DNA from: Acidobacteriota bacterium
Lineage (GTDB): Bacteria > Acidobacteriota > Blastocatellia > Chloracidobacteriales > Chloracidobacteriaceae
DNA: 64,000 bases
Reading direction: 5' to 3'
NCBI GenBank assembly: GCA_016208495.1
Contig: JACQXX010000060.1
Location: 35,221 to 99,220, forward strand
Below, piece after piece: positions 42,330-51,979 of the stretch. The position numbers and the translations under genes were made by a program. Numbering within the stretch: the stretch's first letter is position 1; the number at the start of each line of letters is the position of its first letter. The notes below the pieces were generated by a model, which had not been told where the DNA came from, made no database searches, and saw nothing but the letters and a program-made list of their open reading frames with translations.

Positions 42330-45300
42330 ATGTCCAAACCGCTTTTTGTGCGTCCCGTGACGGTCGAGGAACGGTATCAATTGGAAATTTCGGTTGACGC
42401 TGAAAACCCTGAACTCCAGCGTCGGGCTCAGGCTATTTTGGACTCAGCCGATGGCAAAACCGCGCACGAGATTGCCAGCCAGCTCAAAACATCTGCCGAA
42501 AACGTCAAGCGCTGGTTGCGTCAGTTTAATGCCAGCGGGCTTGAGGGTATTCAACTCCGAAAACGCGGACCTGAGCCCCGCTTTACCGAAGCCCAGATTG
42601 AAGCCATTCGGGCCCTGGCGGCGCGCAGTCCGTTAATTTTAGGGTATCCGTTTGAGCACTGGTCGTCCCAAAAACTGGCCGAAGCGGCACGCCAGCAAGG
42701 GATTGTGGACAATATCAGTCACGTCACCATCCAGAAAATTCTGACGGATCTCCCAAATTACCGGCAATCTGCGACATCTCCTCCCCTGCCGGCCCGGAAT
42801 GGGACGACATCGGCACCCCGGACAACCTCACCGCAAATCAATGGCTCGGTTCGGAGCCGCATCACCCAACTTGAAACCCGACTCCGACGTGGACACCTGC
42901 TTCCAGTTGACGAAGCCGCCGTCCGCTGTGCGCTCAGTGAAGCGTTTGAAAACATCGGCGGCTATGCTGAAACACTTACTGCCGTGGAACATTATGACCA
43001 TGTGCAGCCACCTGACCTGTCCAACGATTTGCTGTGGCAGGCACATACCCGGCTGCGGCTTGGGTGGGGATATACCTGGCATGGCAATCAGCCACGGGCC
43101 CTGGCGCGCATGAACGAAGCGTTGCGGCTGTTTTTGGACGGAGGCTGCCTGGATGGTGTCAGCGCGGCCCACTATGCAATTGGTCGCACCTATGCCGAAA
43201 TCAATGAATTCAAGATCGGGCGCGACCGCATCTGGCAGGGACTGCGGCTCTTGATGAAACAGATTGAAACTGGTGCCGAATATAAATCGTGGAATCCAGA
43301 GTGGGTCGAAGACACCGTCAGCACCTGGCGCACCCGGCTGATGGCGCGCATGCACCTCAGCCTCGGAGTGATTGACTATTGCGAAGGGAATTTTGACGCT
43401 GCCAAGAAAAATTATGTCCGGGCCCTTGAACTCGCCACCAGCGCCGCCCATGACCGCAACCTCCTTGGACTGGTTGCTATGAATCTGGCGTTGATTCATG
43501 ACCAGGTTGGCGAGCGACGTGATGCGAAAAAATATTACGAACAGGCAATTGAAGACTTTACCAAAGGCGGCCACGAAGGGTTTCTTGCCCGGTGCCACAA
43601 CAATCTGGGCGAAAGCCTGATGCACCACGGACTCTGGGTTCAGGCCGTCCAGCATCTGGAAAAAGCCCTGGATTTGGCCGAGCGGCATCAAATTCGCGAA
43701 AATGAAGCCCTGACCCTGATTACCCTGGCCGAGTTGCGCCTCCTGCAAGGTCAGATCAGTGTTGCCGAACACCATCTCTCGCGGGCCGTCCAGATGCTGA
43801 TTGATGGTGACAAGTGGGCCGAAGCCTATGCCCAACGCATTTTCGGCAAAATTCTGCTGGCTCAAGGAAAAGAAATCGAAGGGCTGGGAAAGCTCCAACT
43901 GGCGCTCCAGATGACCACCGATATTGGCGACCAGTATGGTCAGTGTCTTTCATACCTTGAACTGTCGGATTATTACCTTCATCACGCAAAACTTGATCAA
44001 TCCGAATCATCGCTTGAAATGGCGCGCGAACTCCTGCAGAGCAACTCCGGGTTTTATGCCGCCGGAGTTGCCCAGCGGATCACCGGAAAACTCGAAGCCG
44101 CCCGTCATCGCTATCCCGAGGCACAGCAACACTTACTGCAAAGTATCTCGATTTTTACCGCCAATGACGATCAATATGAAGTTGGTGTCAGCCGCCTGGA
44201 AGTCGGTCGGTTGTTTCAGGAACTGCAGGATTATCCTCAGGCTCACGTCCATTTTGATCAGGCGGAAACCCTCTTTGTGCAGTTAGGCGCCGAAACAGCG
44301 ATTGGACGCGTGCGCGAATTGCGCCAAAAACTGGTCACCACGCCACGCGCAACCATCGCGCCAGCCAATGTGGCGATTCCTCCGTCAGAATCACTCCTGC
44401 TCCAACGATTGATTGAAGCCTGCAATGCCCGCGAACTGCTGTTGCAGGAACTGGCCGCCATTCTGCAGGAAAACTTTGCTGCCCAACAGGTTGTCGTCTG
44501 GGAACGCGACGAGTACGGCGCCTTGCGCGTGCTTCTGGCACACCACACTTCGATTGATCCGATTCGACTGGTCCAACGTGGCGAAGATTTGCTGGCTCAA
44601 GGCCGCCGTGGCAGCGACCGCACCGGAGACGAATCAGCCACACCGGAATGGGCGCGATTGGTTTTTGAACGTGAACTGATTCGGATTGGGTTGTATGTCC
44701 AGTGTGATCCAGCGGCGATCAAAATGCCATTCAAGTACCTGCAACCACTACTGAAACAGGTCTGGTTGGGACTGGAAATTTCGGCGTTGCGCTCCGCACG
44801 GGCCTCGGTTGCCGCTCCGGCCCCGCCGTTGCCGCTCCAACATCCAACATCATTGATTCCTGGGTTTATCTTTTGCAGCCCGGCGATGTGCGAAGTGGTG
44901 GACCATATTCGCAAAATTCGAACTTCAGACGTCACCGTGCTCATCACGGGGGAATCCGGCACCGGGAAAGAATTGATCGCACGTGCCATCCACGGCGGTT
45001 CCGCCCGCCGGGACGCGGTGTTCTTGCCATTTAACTGCACGGCCACACCGCGTGATTTAATCGAAAGCCAGCTTTTCGGACATCGGCGCGGGGCGTTTAC
45101 CGGTGCCGTCAGCAATTATTCAGGAATTATTCGGGCTGCTTCGGGTGGAACATTGTTTCTGGATGAAATCGGAGACCTGACGCTTGAGACGCAACCCAAG
45201 TTGATGCGCTTTTTACAGGAAGGTGAAATCCAGCCGCTCGGTGAAACCAAGCCGCTAAAAGTGGATGTTCGGGTTCTGGCCGCCACCAATGTTGACCTGG

Positions 45301-45938
45301 AACGTGCTGTCAAAGAAGGCCGCTTCCGCGAAGATCTCTATCACCGCCTCAACATCATCCGCATCCACGTTCCGCCGTTGCGAGAACGGCGGGATGAAAT
45401 CCCGATTCTGGCGAATCATTACCTCGATCACTTTTCCAAACGCGACGGGAAAAAAGACCTGCGGTTTTCACAAGAAGCCATTGAATTGATTAATGCCTAC
45501 GACTGGTCGGGAAACGTGCGGCAACTCCGCAATGAAATCGAACGGATTGTGGCATTTGCCGTGGCTGGAACGGTGATCGGAGCGCGTGAGTTATCGTCTG
45601 ATATTTCACGCCAGCGGTCTCATTTTGCCTCGCTCTCAACCCCCATGCCGACACCTGACCGATTTTCGCAGCCATCTGCCTTCTCACAGCAGAATACCCC
45701 CATGCCGACCTACTCAAGTGCCAATGGGAGTGATGGCCACGCCACGATCAGCTACCCGGCGCGGGCCACGCTCCGCGAAGCCACCGAACGGCTTGAAGTC
45801 CAGATGATGACCCAGGTTTTGGAGCGAACTGGCCACAACATTTCGCGGGCCGCCCGTGAACTGGGCCTTTCCCGCCGTGGCCTGCGGCTCAAGATGGAAC
45901 AACTGGGATTGGGCGCGGGAATGAAAAATGAAGAATGA
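42330..45938 (+). CDS. IS630-type HTH / TPR / sigma-54 AAA+ / Fis regulator
   Basis: A 1202-residue transcription regulator with unusual architecture. Residues 15-140 match the N-terminal HTH of IS630 transposases (LQRRAQAILDSADGKTAHEIA, VKRWLRQFNASGLEGIQ, HWSSQKLAEAARQQGI). Residues 195-690 are TPR repeats. Residues 700-830 may be a GAF-like or linker domain. The AAA+ domain has Walker A GESGTGKE (from Gly874), GAFTGA (921-926) and Walker B FLDEIGDL, so sigma-54 contact and ATPase activity should be intact. A Fis-type HTH ends it (NISRAARELGLSRRGLRLKM). AGGAG precedes the ATG. The last residues MKNEE are encoded by the GAATGAA repeat. Confidence 0.92.
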   Translation: MSKPLFVRPVTVEERYQLEISVDAENPELQRRAQAILDSADGKTAHEIASQLKTSAENVKRWLRQFNASGLEGIQLRKRGPEPRFTEAQIEAIRALAARSPLILGYPFEHWSSQKLAEAARQQGIVDNISHVTIQKILTDLPNYRQSATSPPLPARNGTTSAPRTTSPQINGSVRSRITQLETRLRRGHLLPVDEAAVRCALSEAFENIGGYAETLTAVEHYDHVQPPDLSNDLLWQAHTRLRLGWGYTWHGNQPRALARMNEALRLFLDGGCLDGVSAAHYAIGRTYAEINEFKIGRDRIWQGLRLLMKQIETGAEYKSWNPEWVEDTVSTWRTRLMARMHLSLGVIDYCEGNFDAAKKNYVRALELATSAAHDRNLLGLVAMNLALIHDQVGERRDAKKYYEQAIEDFTKGGHEGFLARCHNNLGESLMHHGLWVQAVQHLEKALDLAERHQIRENEALTLITLAELRLLQGQISVAEHHLSRAVQMLIDGDKWAEAYAQRIFGKILLAQGKEIEGLGKLQLALQMTTDIGDQYGQCLSYLELSDYYLHHAKLDQSESSLEMARELLQSNSGFYAAGVAQRITGKLEAARHRYPEAQQHLLQSISIFTANDDQYEVGVSRLEVGRLFQELQDYPQAHVHFDQAETLFVQLGAETAIGRVRELRQKLVTTPRATIAPANVAIPPSESLLLQRLIEACNARELLLQELAAILQENFAAQQVVVWERDEYGALRVLLAHHTSIDPIRLVQRGEDLLAQGRRGSDRTGDESATPEWARLVFERELIRIGLYVQCDPAAIKMPFKYLQPLLKQVWLGLEISALRSARASVAAPAPPLPLQHPTSLIPGFIFCSPAMCEVVDHIRKIRTSDVTVLITGESGTGKELIARAIHGGSARRDAVFLPFNCTATPRDLIESQLFGHRRGAFTGAVSNYSGIIRAASGGTLFLDEIGDLTLETQPKLMRFLQEGEIQPLGETKPLKVDVRVLAATNVDLERAVKEGRFREDLYHRLNIIRIHVPPLRERRDEIPILANHYLDHFSKRDGKKDLRFSQEAIELINAYDWSGNVRQLRNEIERIVAFAVAGTVIGARELSSDISRQRSHFASLSTPMPTPDRFSQPSAFSQQNTPMPTYSSANGSDGHATISYPARATLREATERLEVQMMTQVLERTGHNISRAARELGLSRRGLRLKMEQLGLGAGMKNEE

Positions 45939-45971
45939 GGCTAGTGGTTAGTAGTTAGTGGTTAGTGGTTG
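45935..45971. repeat. GAATGAG-TTAGTGG heptamer run
   Basis: AAGAATGAGG overlaps the stop codon of the regulator and is followed by four TTAGTGG/TTAGTAG units. There is no facing CTAACCA arm; the inverted element at 46004-46260 follows. Confidence 0.75.
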
Positions 45972-46003
45972 CAAATCAATGCCTTCCGAGAACCAGGTTT
46001 TCT

Positions 46004-46260
46004 TCATTTCCCCAATTTCGCCCAAAATATCACCACGTTGCTGAAAGATCTGTGCTGACAGTCCGGGACCTGGTTCACAATGGGAACTCTCGTCGAGCCG
46101 TGAGTCGCATCACACTGCACCACACTCTTCTGGTGACTCCCTGTACCTGACTTCCACCTGGTCCTTTTTGTCCTTTCTGTCCTTTCTGTCCTTTTTTTCA
46201 CCACATTTGAGACCAAACCTGAGCCAACAGTCGGTATTTTGGGCGAAATTGAAGGAATGA
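46004..46260. repeat. Inverted-repeat-bounded 257-bp segment
   Basis: The ends (46004-46031 and 46233-46260) are inverse over 28 bases with four mismatches, sharing CAATTTCGCCCAAAATA. The interior has no gene but contains TCCTTTTTG/TCCTTTCTG 9-mers (46160-46199). It could be a small non-autonomous mobile element or a large hairpin; only one copy is in the window. Confidence 0.55.
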
Positions 46261-46283
46261 AAAATATGGAGTGCTGTGACTTG

Positions 46284-47489
46284 TCACAGCTTTGAATCGA
46301 ATCGGCTTTTCTGTTTCAGAATATTTTCAATCACTTCACTGACCTGCTCAGCCCGGACATCCCAGGTGCTGCCCATGACAGCCTGTTGCCGGGACTGGCG
46401 TGATTCGGGCGAATCCGCGGCCAGTACCGATTCGATACATTCGATGAAGTGGTCGTAACTCCGAACAATCCGCAAGATGCCGTCCAGCGGTTCATATTCA
46501 TAGAGCGGCGTAATGACGACGGGTTTGCCAGTGGCGAGATATTCGCGGACTTTGATCGCGCTCCCGTAGTTAACGAATTCGTTGTTCGTCACCCACGGCA
46601 ACACGCAGACGTCAAACTGCCCGGCAAAAGCTGGAAGACTGGCATAGGGTTGGGATGAAATACAGTGGACGTTGGGCAACGATTCGATGTCCAGTGGGCT
46701 GGTCTTCAAACCAATAAACACAAACTGCCAGTCCGGATGCCGCTTGGTGACATACCGGATCAAATCCTGATCAATCAACCACGTCTCAATCGCTCCGAAA
46801 TACCCCAAAATTGGTTTGCCTTTGGCCTTAATTTCTTTCAGTTCAGGCGGGCAATCCCAGGTTTTCGATGTCGTCGAAGCAAAATGCTCGAAATCAACCG
46901 CCTGCTCAAGCAAGCGTGATTTTTCCAGTCCAGCCGTGGCATCAGCCAGCAATTTCCGGCCAGAGTAATAGACGACATCTGCCGCCTCGATCAGGTCAGC
47001 GTGGAGCTTGCGAATCAAGGCTGACCGGTCACCATGATCCATCGTGTTGGCGTCATATTTGTCTGAAACCTGGTAAATCAAGGCCGATTCACCCAGCCGT
47101 CCGACCATATCGCGAGCGGTGGGAATCGCCACCCAGAGCACTGGCGACCGAAATCCTAAAATCCAGGCCAGAAATCGAATTTGAAACTGGAGCAACCCCA
47201 GGTTGATACTCCGTCCCAATGAACTCGAAAAAAATGGAAGGACAATCGGGGTCACCACCCAGATCCCTTCCGGAGTACGGCGCACAAATTTCAGGTAACT
47301 TTTGAGCTTGCGACGAACTTTCGCGAAAAAATCCCGACTTCTGACGCTGGGCAGCCCCATTGAAATCGAGTTGATGAACATCACGCGGTTGTGGCGCACA
47401 AACCGCTTCATGAGGTGATTTTTGGAATGTGGATGGTGATACCACCAGTCCTCACCAGCAAAACAAATGATGGATTGATTTTGGATCAC
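46284..47489 (-). CDS. GT-B glycosyltransferase
   Basis: A 401-residue glycosyltransferase of the group 1 type. The N-terminal region reads IICFAGEDWWYHHPHSKNHLMKRFVRHNRVMFINSI, as in transferases that act on exopolysaccharide or O-antigen-like glycans. The C-terminal lobe has PILGYFGAIETWLIDQDLI, YASLPAFAGQFDVCVLPW and KVREYLATGKPVVITPL (conserved EYLATGKPVV). The start is a GTG at 47489 next to a CCGGGTT heptamer run. No sugar-nucleotide genes are adjacent. Confidence 0.88.
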   Translation of the reverse strand: MIQNQSIICFAGEDWWYHHPHSKNHLMKRFVRHNRVMFINSISMGLPSVRSRDFFAKVRRKLKSYLKFVRRTPEGIWVVTPIVLPFFSSSLGRSINLGLLQFQIRFLAWILGFRSPVLWVAIPTARDMVGRLGESALIYQVSDKYDANTMDHGDRSALIRKLHADLIEAADVVYYSGRKLLADATAGLEKSRLLEQAVDFEHFASTTSKTWDCPPELKEIKAKGKPILGYFGAIETWLIDQDLIRYVTKRHPDWQFVFIGLKTSPLDIESLPNVHCISSQPYASLPAFAGQFDVCVLPWVTNNEFVNYGSAIKVREYLATGKPVVITPLYEYEPLDGILRIVRSYDHFIECIESVLAADSPESRQSRQQAVMGSTWDVRAEQVSEVIENILKQKSRFDSKL

Positions 47490-47492
47490 AAT

Positions 47493-47521
47493 GTCGGGTT
47501 CCGGGTTCCGGGTTCCGGGTT
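47493..47521. repeat. CCGGGTT heptamer run
   Basis: Four GGGTTCC units lie directly upstream of the GTG start of the glycosyltransferase (minus strand) and downstream of the FHA gene. Confidence 0.85.
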
Positions 47522-47574
47522 TATTAAAAGTTTTTGGGTTGAAGGACCAGATCGCGGGGTCAAGTGTCCGCCGC

Positions 47575-48708
47575 TCACTGCTTTGAATTGCCGAGAATCA
47601 ACTGTGCGGCGCCCCAGATGGCAATCCCAATGCCTAACACCATCACACAGGCCATAAACCCCACCAGAATCGCCTGACTTTTGAACACAATGGCGACCAC
47701 GGCGCCGAGAATCAAGAGCCCAAACCCCAGTATCAACTTGATAACTGCCATCAAGCGACGTTTCTGGGCAGTGGCGTTTTGATCCGGCAGGGTGTGCTGG
47801 TTTCCAGATGGGTGCGGTGCGACTGTCCGATTGCCGCCAGTTACCAGCCCAGCCTGGGCGCCTCCCTGGTCAACGGTTGATGGAATGAAGGGTGTTTCAC
47901 TCTGTGACTCAGGAATGGGGCGATTCAAAAACTGGGGGCCGCCTGGCTGGGGCGATGAATCAGGGAGAGGTCTGGGAGTAATCAATTCTGGCGGGGGTGG
48001 TGCATTCCGCGCCCAGGCGGGAATATCATTTCCTCGAGGTGTTTCAGGCATCCGGTTTTGATCTTTTTGCAGCAAGACTGGCCCCGGAGCCCGCTCGGCC
48101 TTGGGTGTAATCAGGGCACCCGGGATTGCAGGGCCAGAAAATGAATCAACATGAACTGGCGGCGGTGTGGCTACCATCCAGGGCATATCAAACCGAAGCT
48201 TTGGGCCGCCGATTCCAAACTCGATCACATCGCCATGGGTTAACACGATCTCTTTGACCCGGTTGCCTTTATGATAGGTCCCATTGGTGCTGCCAATATC
48301 GCGTAGAATGAATTTGTTTCCTTCAAAGAGCAAATGGGCGTGTCGGGTTGAAGCCAGCGTATCATTCAAATCCATCTGCAACATACTGCCGGGATCGCGT
48401 CCAACAGTTGCCGGAAAGGTTGAAAGAATCAGTTTTTCACCCTTGCGCAGTCCAGTCAAAAACACGACTTCAATAAACGGCGCTCCAGGTGGTATAGCCT
48501 CAGAACTCACGGTGATCACATTTGAAGGCTCAGCCGAAGCTGGCGCTTCAGCCGTCAAGGTCTCGTCGGCGCCCATATCCCGGAGCATCATTCCGGGCTG
48601 GCGGTATTTCGCTCCACGCGCCCCTCCTGCCGGAGTGAGTGTTGAACCACAGCGGGTACAAAACTTTGCGTCATCTCGATTGACGATACCGCAGGTTGGA
48701 CATTGCAT
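47575..48708 (-). CDS. FHA-domain protein with zinc ribbon and C-terminal membrane anchor
   Basis: A 377-residue signalling protein. A zinc ribbon opens it (CPTCGIVNRDDAKFCTRCG). The FHA domain, a phosphothreonine-binding module, spans about residues 105-185: VGRDPGSML, STRHAHLLFEG, LRDIGSTNGTYHKGNRV. A long Pro-rich linker follows. Two membrane helices end the protein (LILGFGLLILGAVVAIVF and ILVGFMACVMVLGIGIAIWGAAQLIL). ATG 48708 is chosen because it begins the zinc ribbon, and AGGA sits 12 bases upstream. The partner kinase is not in this window. Confidence 0.9.
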   Translation of the reverse strand: MQCPTCGIVNRDDAKFCTRCGSTLTPAGGARGAKYRQPGMMLRDMGADETLTAEAPASAEPSNVITVSSEAIPPGAPFIEVVFLTGLRKGEKLILSTFPATVGRDPGSMLQMDLNDTLASTRHAHLLFEGNKFILRDIGSTNGTYHKGNRVKEIVLTHGDVIEFGIGGPKLRFDMPWMVATPPPVHVDSFSGPAIPGALITPKAERAPGPVLLQKDQNRMPETPRGNDIPAWARNAPPPPELITPRPLPDSSPQPGGPQFLNRPIPESQSETPFIPSTVDQGGAQAGLVTGGNRTVAPHPSGNQHTLPDQNATAQKRRLMAVIKLILGFGLLILGAVVAIVFKSQAILVGFMACVMVLGIGIAIWGAAQLILGNSKQ

Positions 48709-49040
48709 AACGCACATTCCTAAATGGGGTATAGATTTCCACACGGGTTGCCGCAAGTCTAACACGGTCAACAAACATTTCAAGATAAGGCCAAAATTTC
48801 ACCTGAGGCTTCAAATTTCTGCAGCAGTTCAACGTCAAATTCAGGGCAACCCTGTGCTAGGATTTCGCTTCTGCTGGATAAATCCATCTCTTTTCCCCAA
48901 TTACTTTTTCATCTGGGCTTTTAGTCAGTAGTCAGTAGTCAGTAGTTTTCTAAAGTTGTTTACTTGAATTACTTAGCTGTCTACCTGCCGGAAGCGATGA
49001 TTTTATTTTTGTATCAATTCTCAGATAGGAGCCGACGCAT
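48709..49040. other. Divergent gap with a short AGTCAGT run
   Basis: About 330 bases between the FHA gene and the basic exported-protein gene. A run of three and a half AGTCAGT heptamers lies at 48922-48945, without a facing arm. No gene is recognised. AGGAG at 49027-49031 is the ribosome site of the next gene. Confidence 0.55.
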
Positions 49041-49424
49041 ATGACACCTTCTTCACGTTTTGGCTATCAAGGTTCCGCGATTCGAAATCCATTTATTTCC
49101 ACCAGTTTATTGATTCTGATTTTCGTGGTTGGTTTCTGGGTCACTGCGACTGACGTCGCCGCACAGGAAACTTCGACTCAAAAACCGCGAGTTCTGTCCA
49201 AAGGGCGAACCAAAAGCCGCGGAGACCGGCCTCCGCGCGGCATCAAAAGCGAGTTTGGCGAATCTGGCCGCTCAGCCGGACGTGGCGGCAAGGGCTTTGG
49301 GAAAAATATCGCCAAAGGTCGGGTTCTGCGCGCCGGTAAAGAATTTGGCAAAGGCATGGGCGGCTTTGGCAAACACCTTGGCAAAGGCGTCGGCAAAAGC
49401 GTCAAGCATGCCTTTAAACCATAG
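49041..49424 (+). CDS. Exported Gly/Lys/Arg-rich basic protein
   Basis: A 127-residue protein with an N-terminal hydrophobic segment (FISTSLLILIFVVGFWVTATDVAA), probably a signal peptide cleaved near VAAQ. The mature part is strongly basic and glycine-rich, with an approximate G-F/V-G-K repeat: KGFGKNIAKGRVLRAGKEFGKGMGG, then FGKHLGKGVGKSVKHAFKP. I recognise no family. Such composition could bind nucleic acid, polyanions or membranes. A clear ribosome site (AGGAG) and good signal peptide support expression. Confidence 0.65.
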   Translation: MTPSSRFGYQGSAIRNPFISTSLLILIFVVGFWVTATDVAAQETSTQKPRVLSKGRTKSRGDRPPRGIKSEFGESGRSAGRGGKGFGKNIAKGRVLRAGKEFGKGMGGFGKHLGKGVGKSVKHAFKP

Positions 49425-49520
49425 TCGGGTTCCGGGTTCCGGGTTTTCGAAGGAGGGCGCGGTTCAAAGCAACAGCGCCCTTACTTTCCTATCCCCTATC
49501 CCCTACCCCCTATCCCCCAT
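49425..49520. repeat. CCGGGTT and CCCCTAT heptamer runs
   Basis: GGGTTCC units (49427-49446) abut the preceding stop codon. Four CCCCTAT/CCCCTAC units (49487-49518) lead directly into the left end of MITE copy 3. CCCCTAT units resume at 49674-49702 on its other side, so the element appears to sit inside a CCCCTAT array. Confidence 0.75.
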
Positions 49521-49670
49521 AAGCGCCAGGATAAGAAACCCCGTGTCCTTTCCGTTGGCATTGAACGACGATCTTGTAGGGTTTGGATCTCGTCCTGGCG
49601 TGACCGTGGGCTTCGCACCACGGCTATTAAACAACGACCCTGCGGGCCTCAAATCCTTATCCTGGCGCTT
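49521..49670. repeat. MITE-like 150-bp repeat, copy 3 (complete)
   Basis: Bounded by CATAAGCGCCAGGATAAG (49518-49535) and its exact inverse (49656-49673), an 18-bp terminal inverted repeat. The interior matches copies 1 and 2. No reading frame of note. The next 130 bases to the uvrB start hold CCCCTAT units and no gene. Confidence 0.88.
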
Positions 49671-49806
49671 ATGCCCCTATCCCCTATCCCCTATCCCCTA
49701 TCCTCTATTCTCTTCCCCAGCTTGCAATCCCTCTGCCCCTTCCTCTACCCTTCCTGGTTTACCCCTGAATCACAATTTTTGACGATGTTTTGCAGGAAGT
49801 ACCTTG

Positions 49807-51801
49807 ATGAAATTTGAACTTGTTTCGCCCTATAAACCAACCGGAGATCAACCGCAGGCGATTGAAACTCTGGTTCGCAATGTTCAAGCTGGGAGTCCAT
49901 CTCAAGTCTTACTCGGCATTACCGGCAGTGGTAAAACCTTCACGATTGCCAACATGATCGAACAACTCCAGCGCCCAACGCTGGTGATGGCCCATAACAA
50001 AACCCTGGCGGCACAGCTCTTTCAGGAATTTCGGGGATTTTTTCCGAAAAACGCGGTTGAGTACTTCGTCAGTTATTATGACTACTATCAGCCAGAAGCC
50101 TATGTCGCTTCGACTGATACATACATTGAAAAAGAAGCCACCATCAATGAAGAAATTGACCGGCTTCGGCTCTCAGCCACCCGGTCGGCCTTTGAGCGCC
50201 GCGATTTTGTGATTGTTTCTTCAGTTTCATCAATTTACGGGATTGGCGACCCGGATGCCTATTTTGGAATGTCGTTGTTTATTGAACCAGGTCAGGTCTT
50301 GAAACGCCAGGAACTCCTCAAGCGACTGGTTGAACTCCAGTATGACCGCAATGATGTTGATTTTGTCCGGGGTTCGTTTCGGGTTCGGGGTGATGTGGTC
50401 GAAATCTATCCAAGCTATTCGGAACAGGCAATTCGAGTTTCGTTTTGGGGTGACGAAATTGACACCATGAATGTCGTTGACCCGTTGCTGGGTGAAATCC
50501 TGGAACCAATCACCCACCGCTACCCGATTTATCCGAAATCGCACTACGTTATGCCCAAAGACGTGCTCAAACGGGCTGTCGTAACAATCAAAGAAGAACT
50601 CGAAACCTGGGAACCGCAACTCCTGGAAATGGGCAAACTGGTCGAGGCGCAACGGCTACGACAACGCACAATCTATGATCTGGAAATGATTCGCGAACTC
50701 GGTTTCTGTCGCGGGATTGAAAACTATTCACGGCATTTGACCGGTCGCCCGGCAGGTCAACCACCTCCCACGTTGTTTGACTATCTGCCAAAAGATACCC
50801 TGATTGTGGTGGATGAAAGCCACCAGTCAATTCCGCAAATTCGTGGAATGTATGAAGGCGACCGCTCACGCAAATCAACCCTGGTCGAATATGGCTTTCG
50901 ATTGCCGTCCGCGATGGATAACCGCCCGCTCAAGTTTGCAGAATGGGAAAAACGAATTGGCCAGACCATTTTTGTGTCGGCCACGCCCGGTCCCTACGAG
51001 TTGCAAAAAACCGGCGGTGAAATCATCGAACAGATTATCCGCCCGACCGGGCTGCTTGATCCGCTGATTGATGTCCGCCCGGTGCGTGGTCAGATTGATG
51101 ACTTGCTGCACGAAATCAGGCTGCGAACGGCCAAAAAACAGCGCGTGATTGTGACCACGCTGACCAAAAAAATGTCAGAGGACCTGACTGATTACTACCT
51201 TGATGTCGGGGTCAATGTCCGCTATCTCCATTCAGAAATTGAGACATTGGAACGCATTAAAATTTTGCGTGACCTGCGGCGCGGTGATTTTGATGTGTTG
51301 ATTGGAATTAATTTGCTGCGTGAAGGGATGGACCTGCCTGAAGTCTCGCTGGTTGCGATTTTGGATGCCGACAAGGAAGGCTTTTTACGCAGTGAATCAT
51401 CGCTGATTCAAATCATTGGCCGTGCCGCCCGTCATTCTGAAGGCCAGGCAATTCTCTATGCTGACAAAATGACCGACTCGATGCGGCGTGCCATCAATGT
51501 CACATTGTATCGGCGGGAAATCCAGGAACGCTACAACACCGAACACGGCATCACGCCCCAAACCATCATTAAACCGATTGAAGCCACACTGGTTACGGCT
51601 TATGAAGCCGATTACTTCAAAGTCCCGCTTGATCTCGACAAATTTGAGGAATACACACCGGAAAACCTCGACACGACCATCAAACAACTCGAACACGACA
51701 TGCGCGAAGCCGCCAAAAAGCTGGAGTTTGAACGTGCCGCCGAGCTCCGCGACAAACTCAAATATCTGAAAGAACGGCAGGTACTGAGGAACGAAGGGTA
51801 G
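49807..51801 (+). CDS. uvrB: Excinuclease ABC subunit B
   Basis: DNA-damage recognition helicase of nucleotide excision repair, working with UvrA and UvrC. Helicase motifs are Walker A GITGSGKT (residues 37-44), the damage-probing beta-hairpin [10 protein letters not shown], motif [15 protein letters not shown], and the C-terminal motifs [13 protein letters not shown] and [13 protein letters not shown] domain closes the protein ([27 protein letters not shown]). Length 664 is normal. ATG 49807 is preferred to the TTG one codon before. uvrA and uvrC are not in the window. Confidence 0.97.
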   Translation: MKFELVSPYKPTGDQPQAIETLVRNVQAGSPSQVLLGITGSGKTFTIANMIEQLQRPTLVMAHNKTLAAQLFQEFRGFFPKNAVEYFVSYYDYYQPEAYVASTDTYIEKEATINEEIDRLRLSATRSAFERRDFVIVSSVSSIYGIGDPDAYFGMSLFIEPGQVLKRQELLKRLVELQYDRNDVDFVRGSFRVRGDVVEIYPSYSEQAIRVSFWGDEIDTMNVVDPLLGEILEPITHRYPIYPKSHYVMPKDVLKRAVVTIKEELETWEPQLLEMGKLVEAQRLRQRTIYDLEMIRELGFCRGIENYSRHLTGRPAGQPPPTLFDYLPKDTLIVVDESHQSIPQIRGMYEGDRSRKSTLVEYGFRLPSAMDNRPLKFAEWEKRIGQTIFVSATPGPYELQKTGGEIIEQIIRPTGLLDPLIDVRPVRGQIDDLLHEIRLRTAKKQRVIVTTLTKKMSEDLTDYYLDVGVNVRYLHSEIETLERIKILRDLRRGDFDVLIGINLLREGMDLPEVSLVAILDADKEGFLRSESSLIQIIGRAARHSEGQAILYADKMTDSMRRAINVTLYRREIQERYNTEHGITPQTIIKPIEATLVTAYEADYFKVPLDLDKFEEYTPENLDTTIKQLEHDMREAAKKLEFERAAELRDKLKYLKERQVLRNEG

Positions 51802-51963
51802 GGTTTGGGGTTTGGGGTTCGGGGTTCGGGGCAGAAAAGGACAAAAAGGACAAAAAGGACGAAAGAGACCAAAAGGACGAAAAGAAAATCAAATTCGAAG
51901 AACCCTGAACCCTGAACCCTGAACCCTGAACCCTGAACCCTGAACCCTGAACCCTGAACCCTG
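51799..51963. repeat. GGGTTCG - AAAAGGACA - GAACCCT composite
   Basis: GGGTTTG/GGGTTCG units begin at the uvrB stop codon. AAAAGGACA 9-mers (51835-51885) and AAATTCGAAG follow, then about nine perfect GAACCCT units (51899-51963). The last unit lies 16 bases from the stop codon of the convergent DUF2231 gene. Confidence 0.9.
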
Positions 51964-51979
51964 TGAACCCTAAAATGCC

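Noticed and set aside
42330..42760. Stand-alone IS630 transposase fragment
   Set aside because: The HTH is in frame with the TPR and AAA+ domains of one intact gene and no DDE catalytic domain or insertion-sequence ends are seen.
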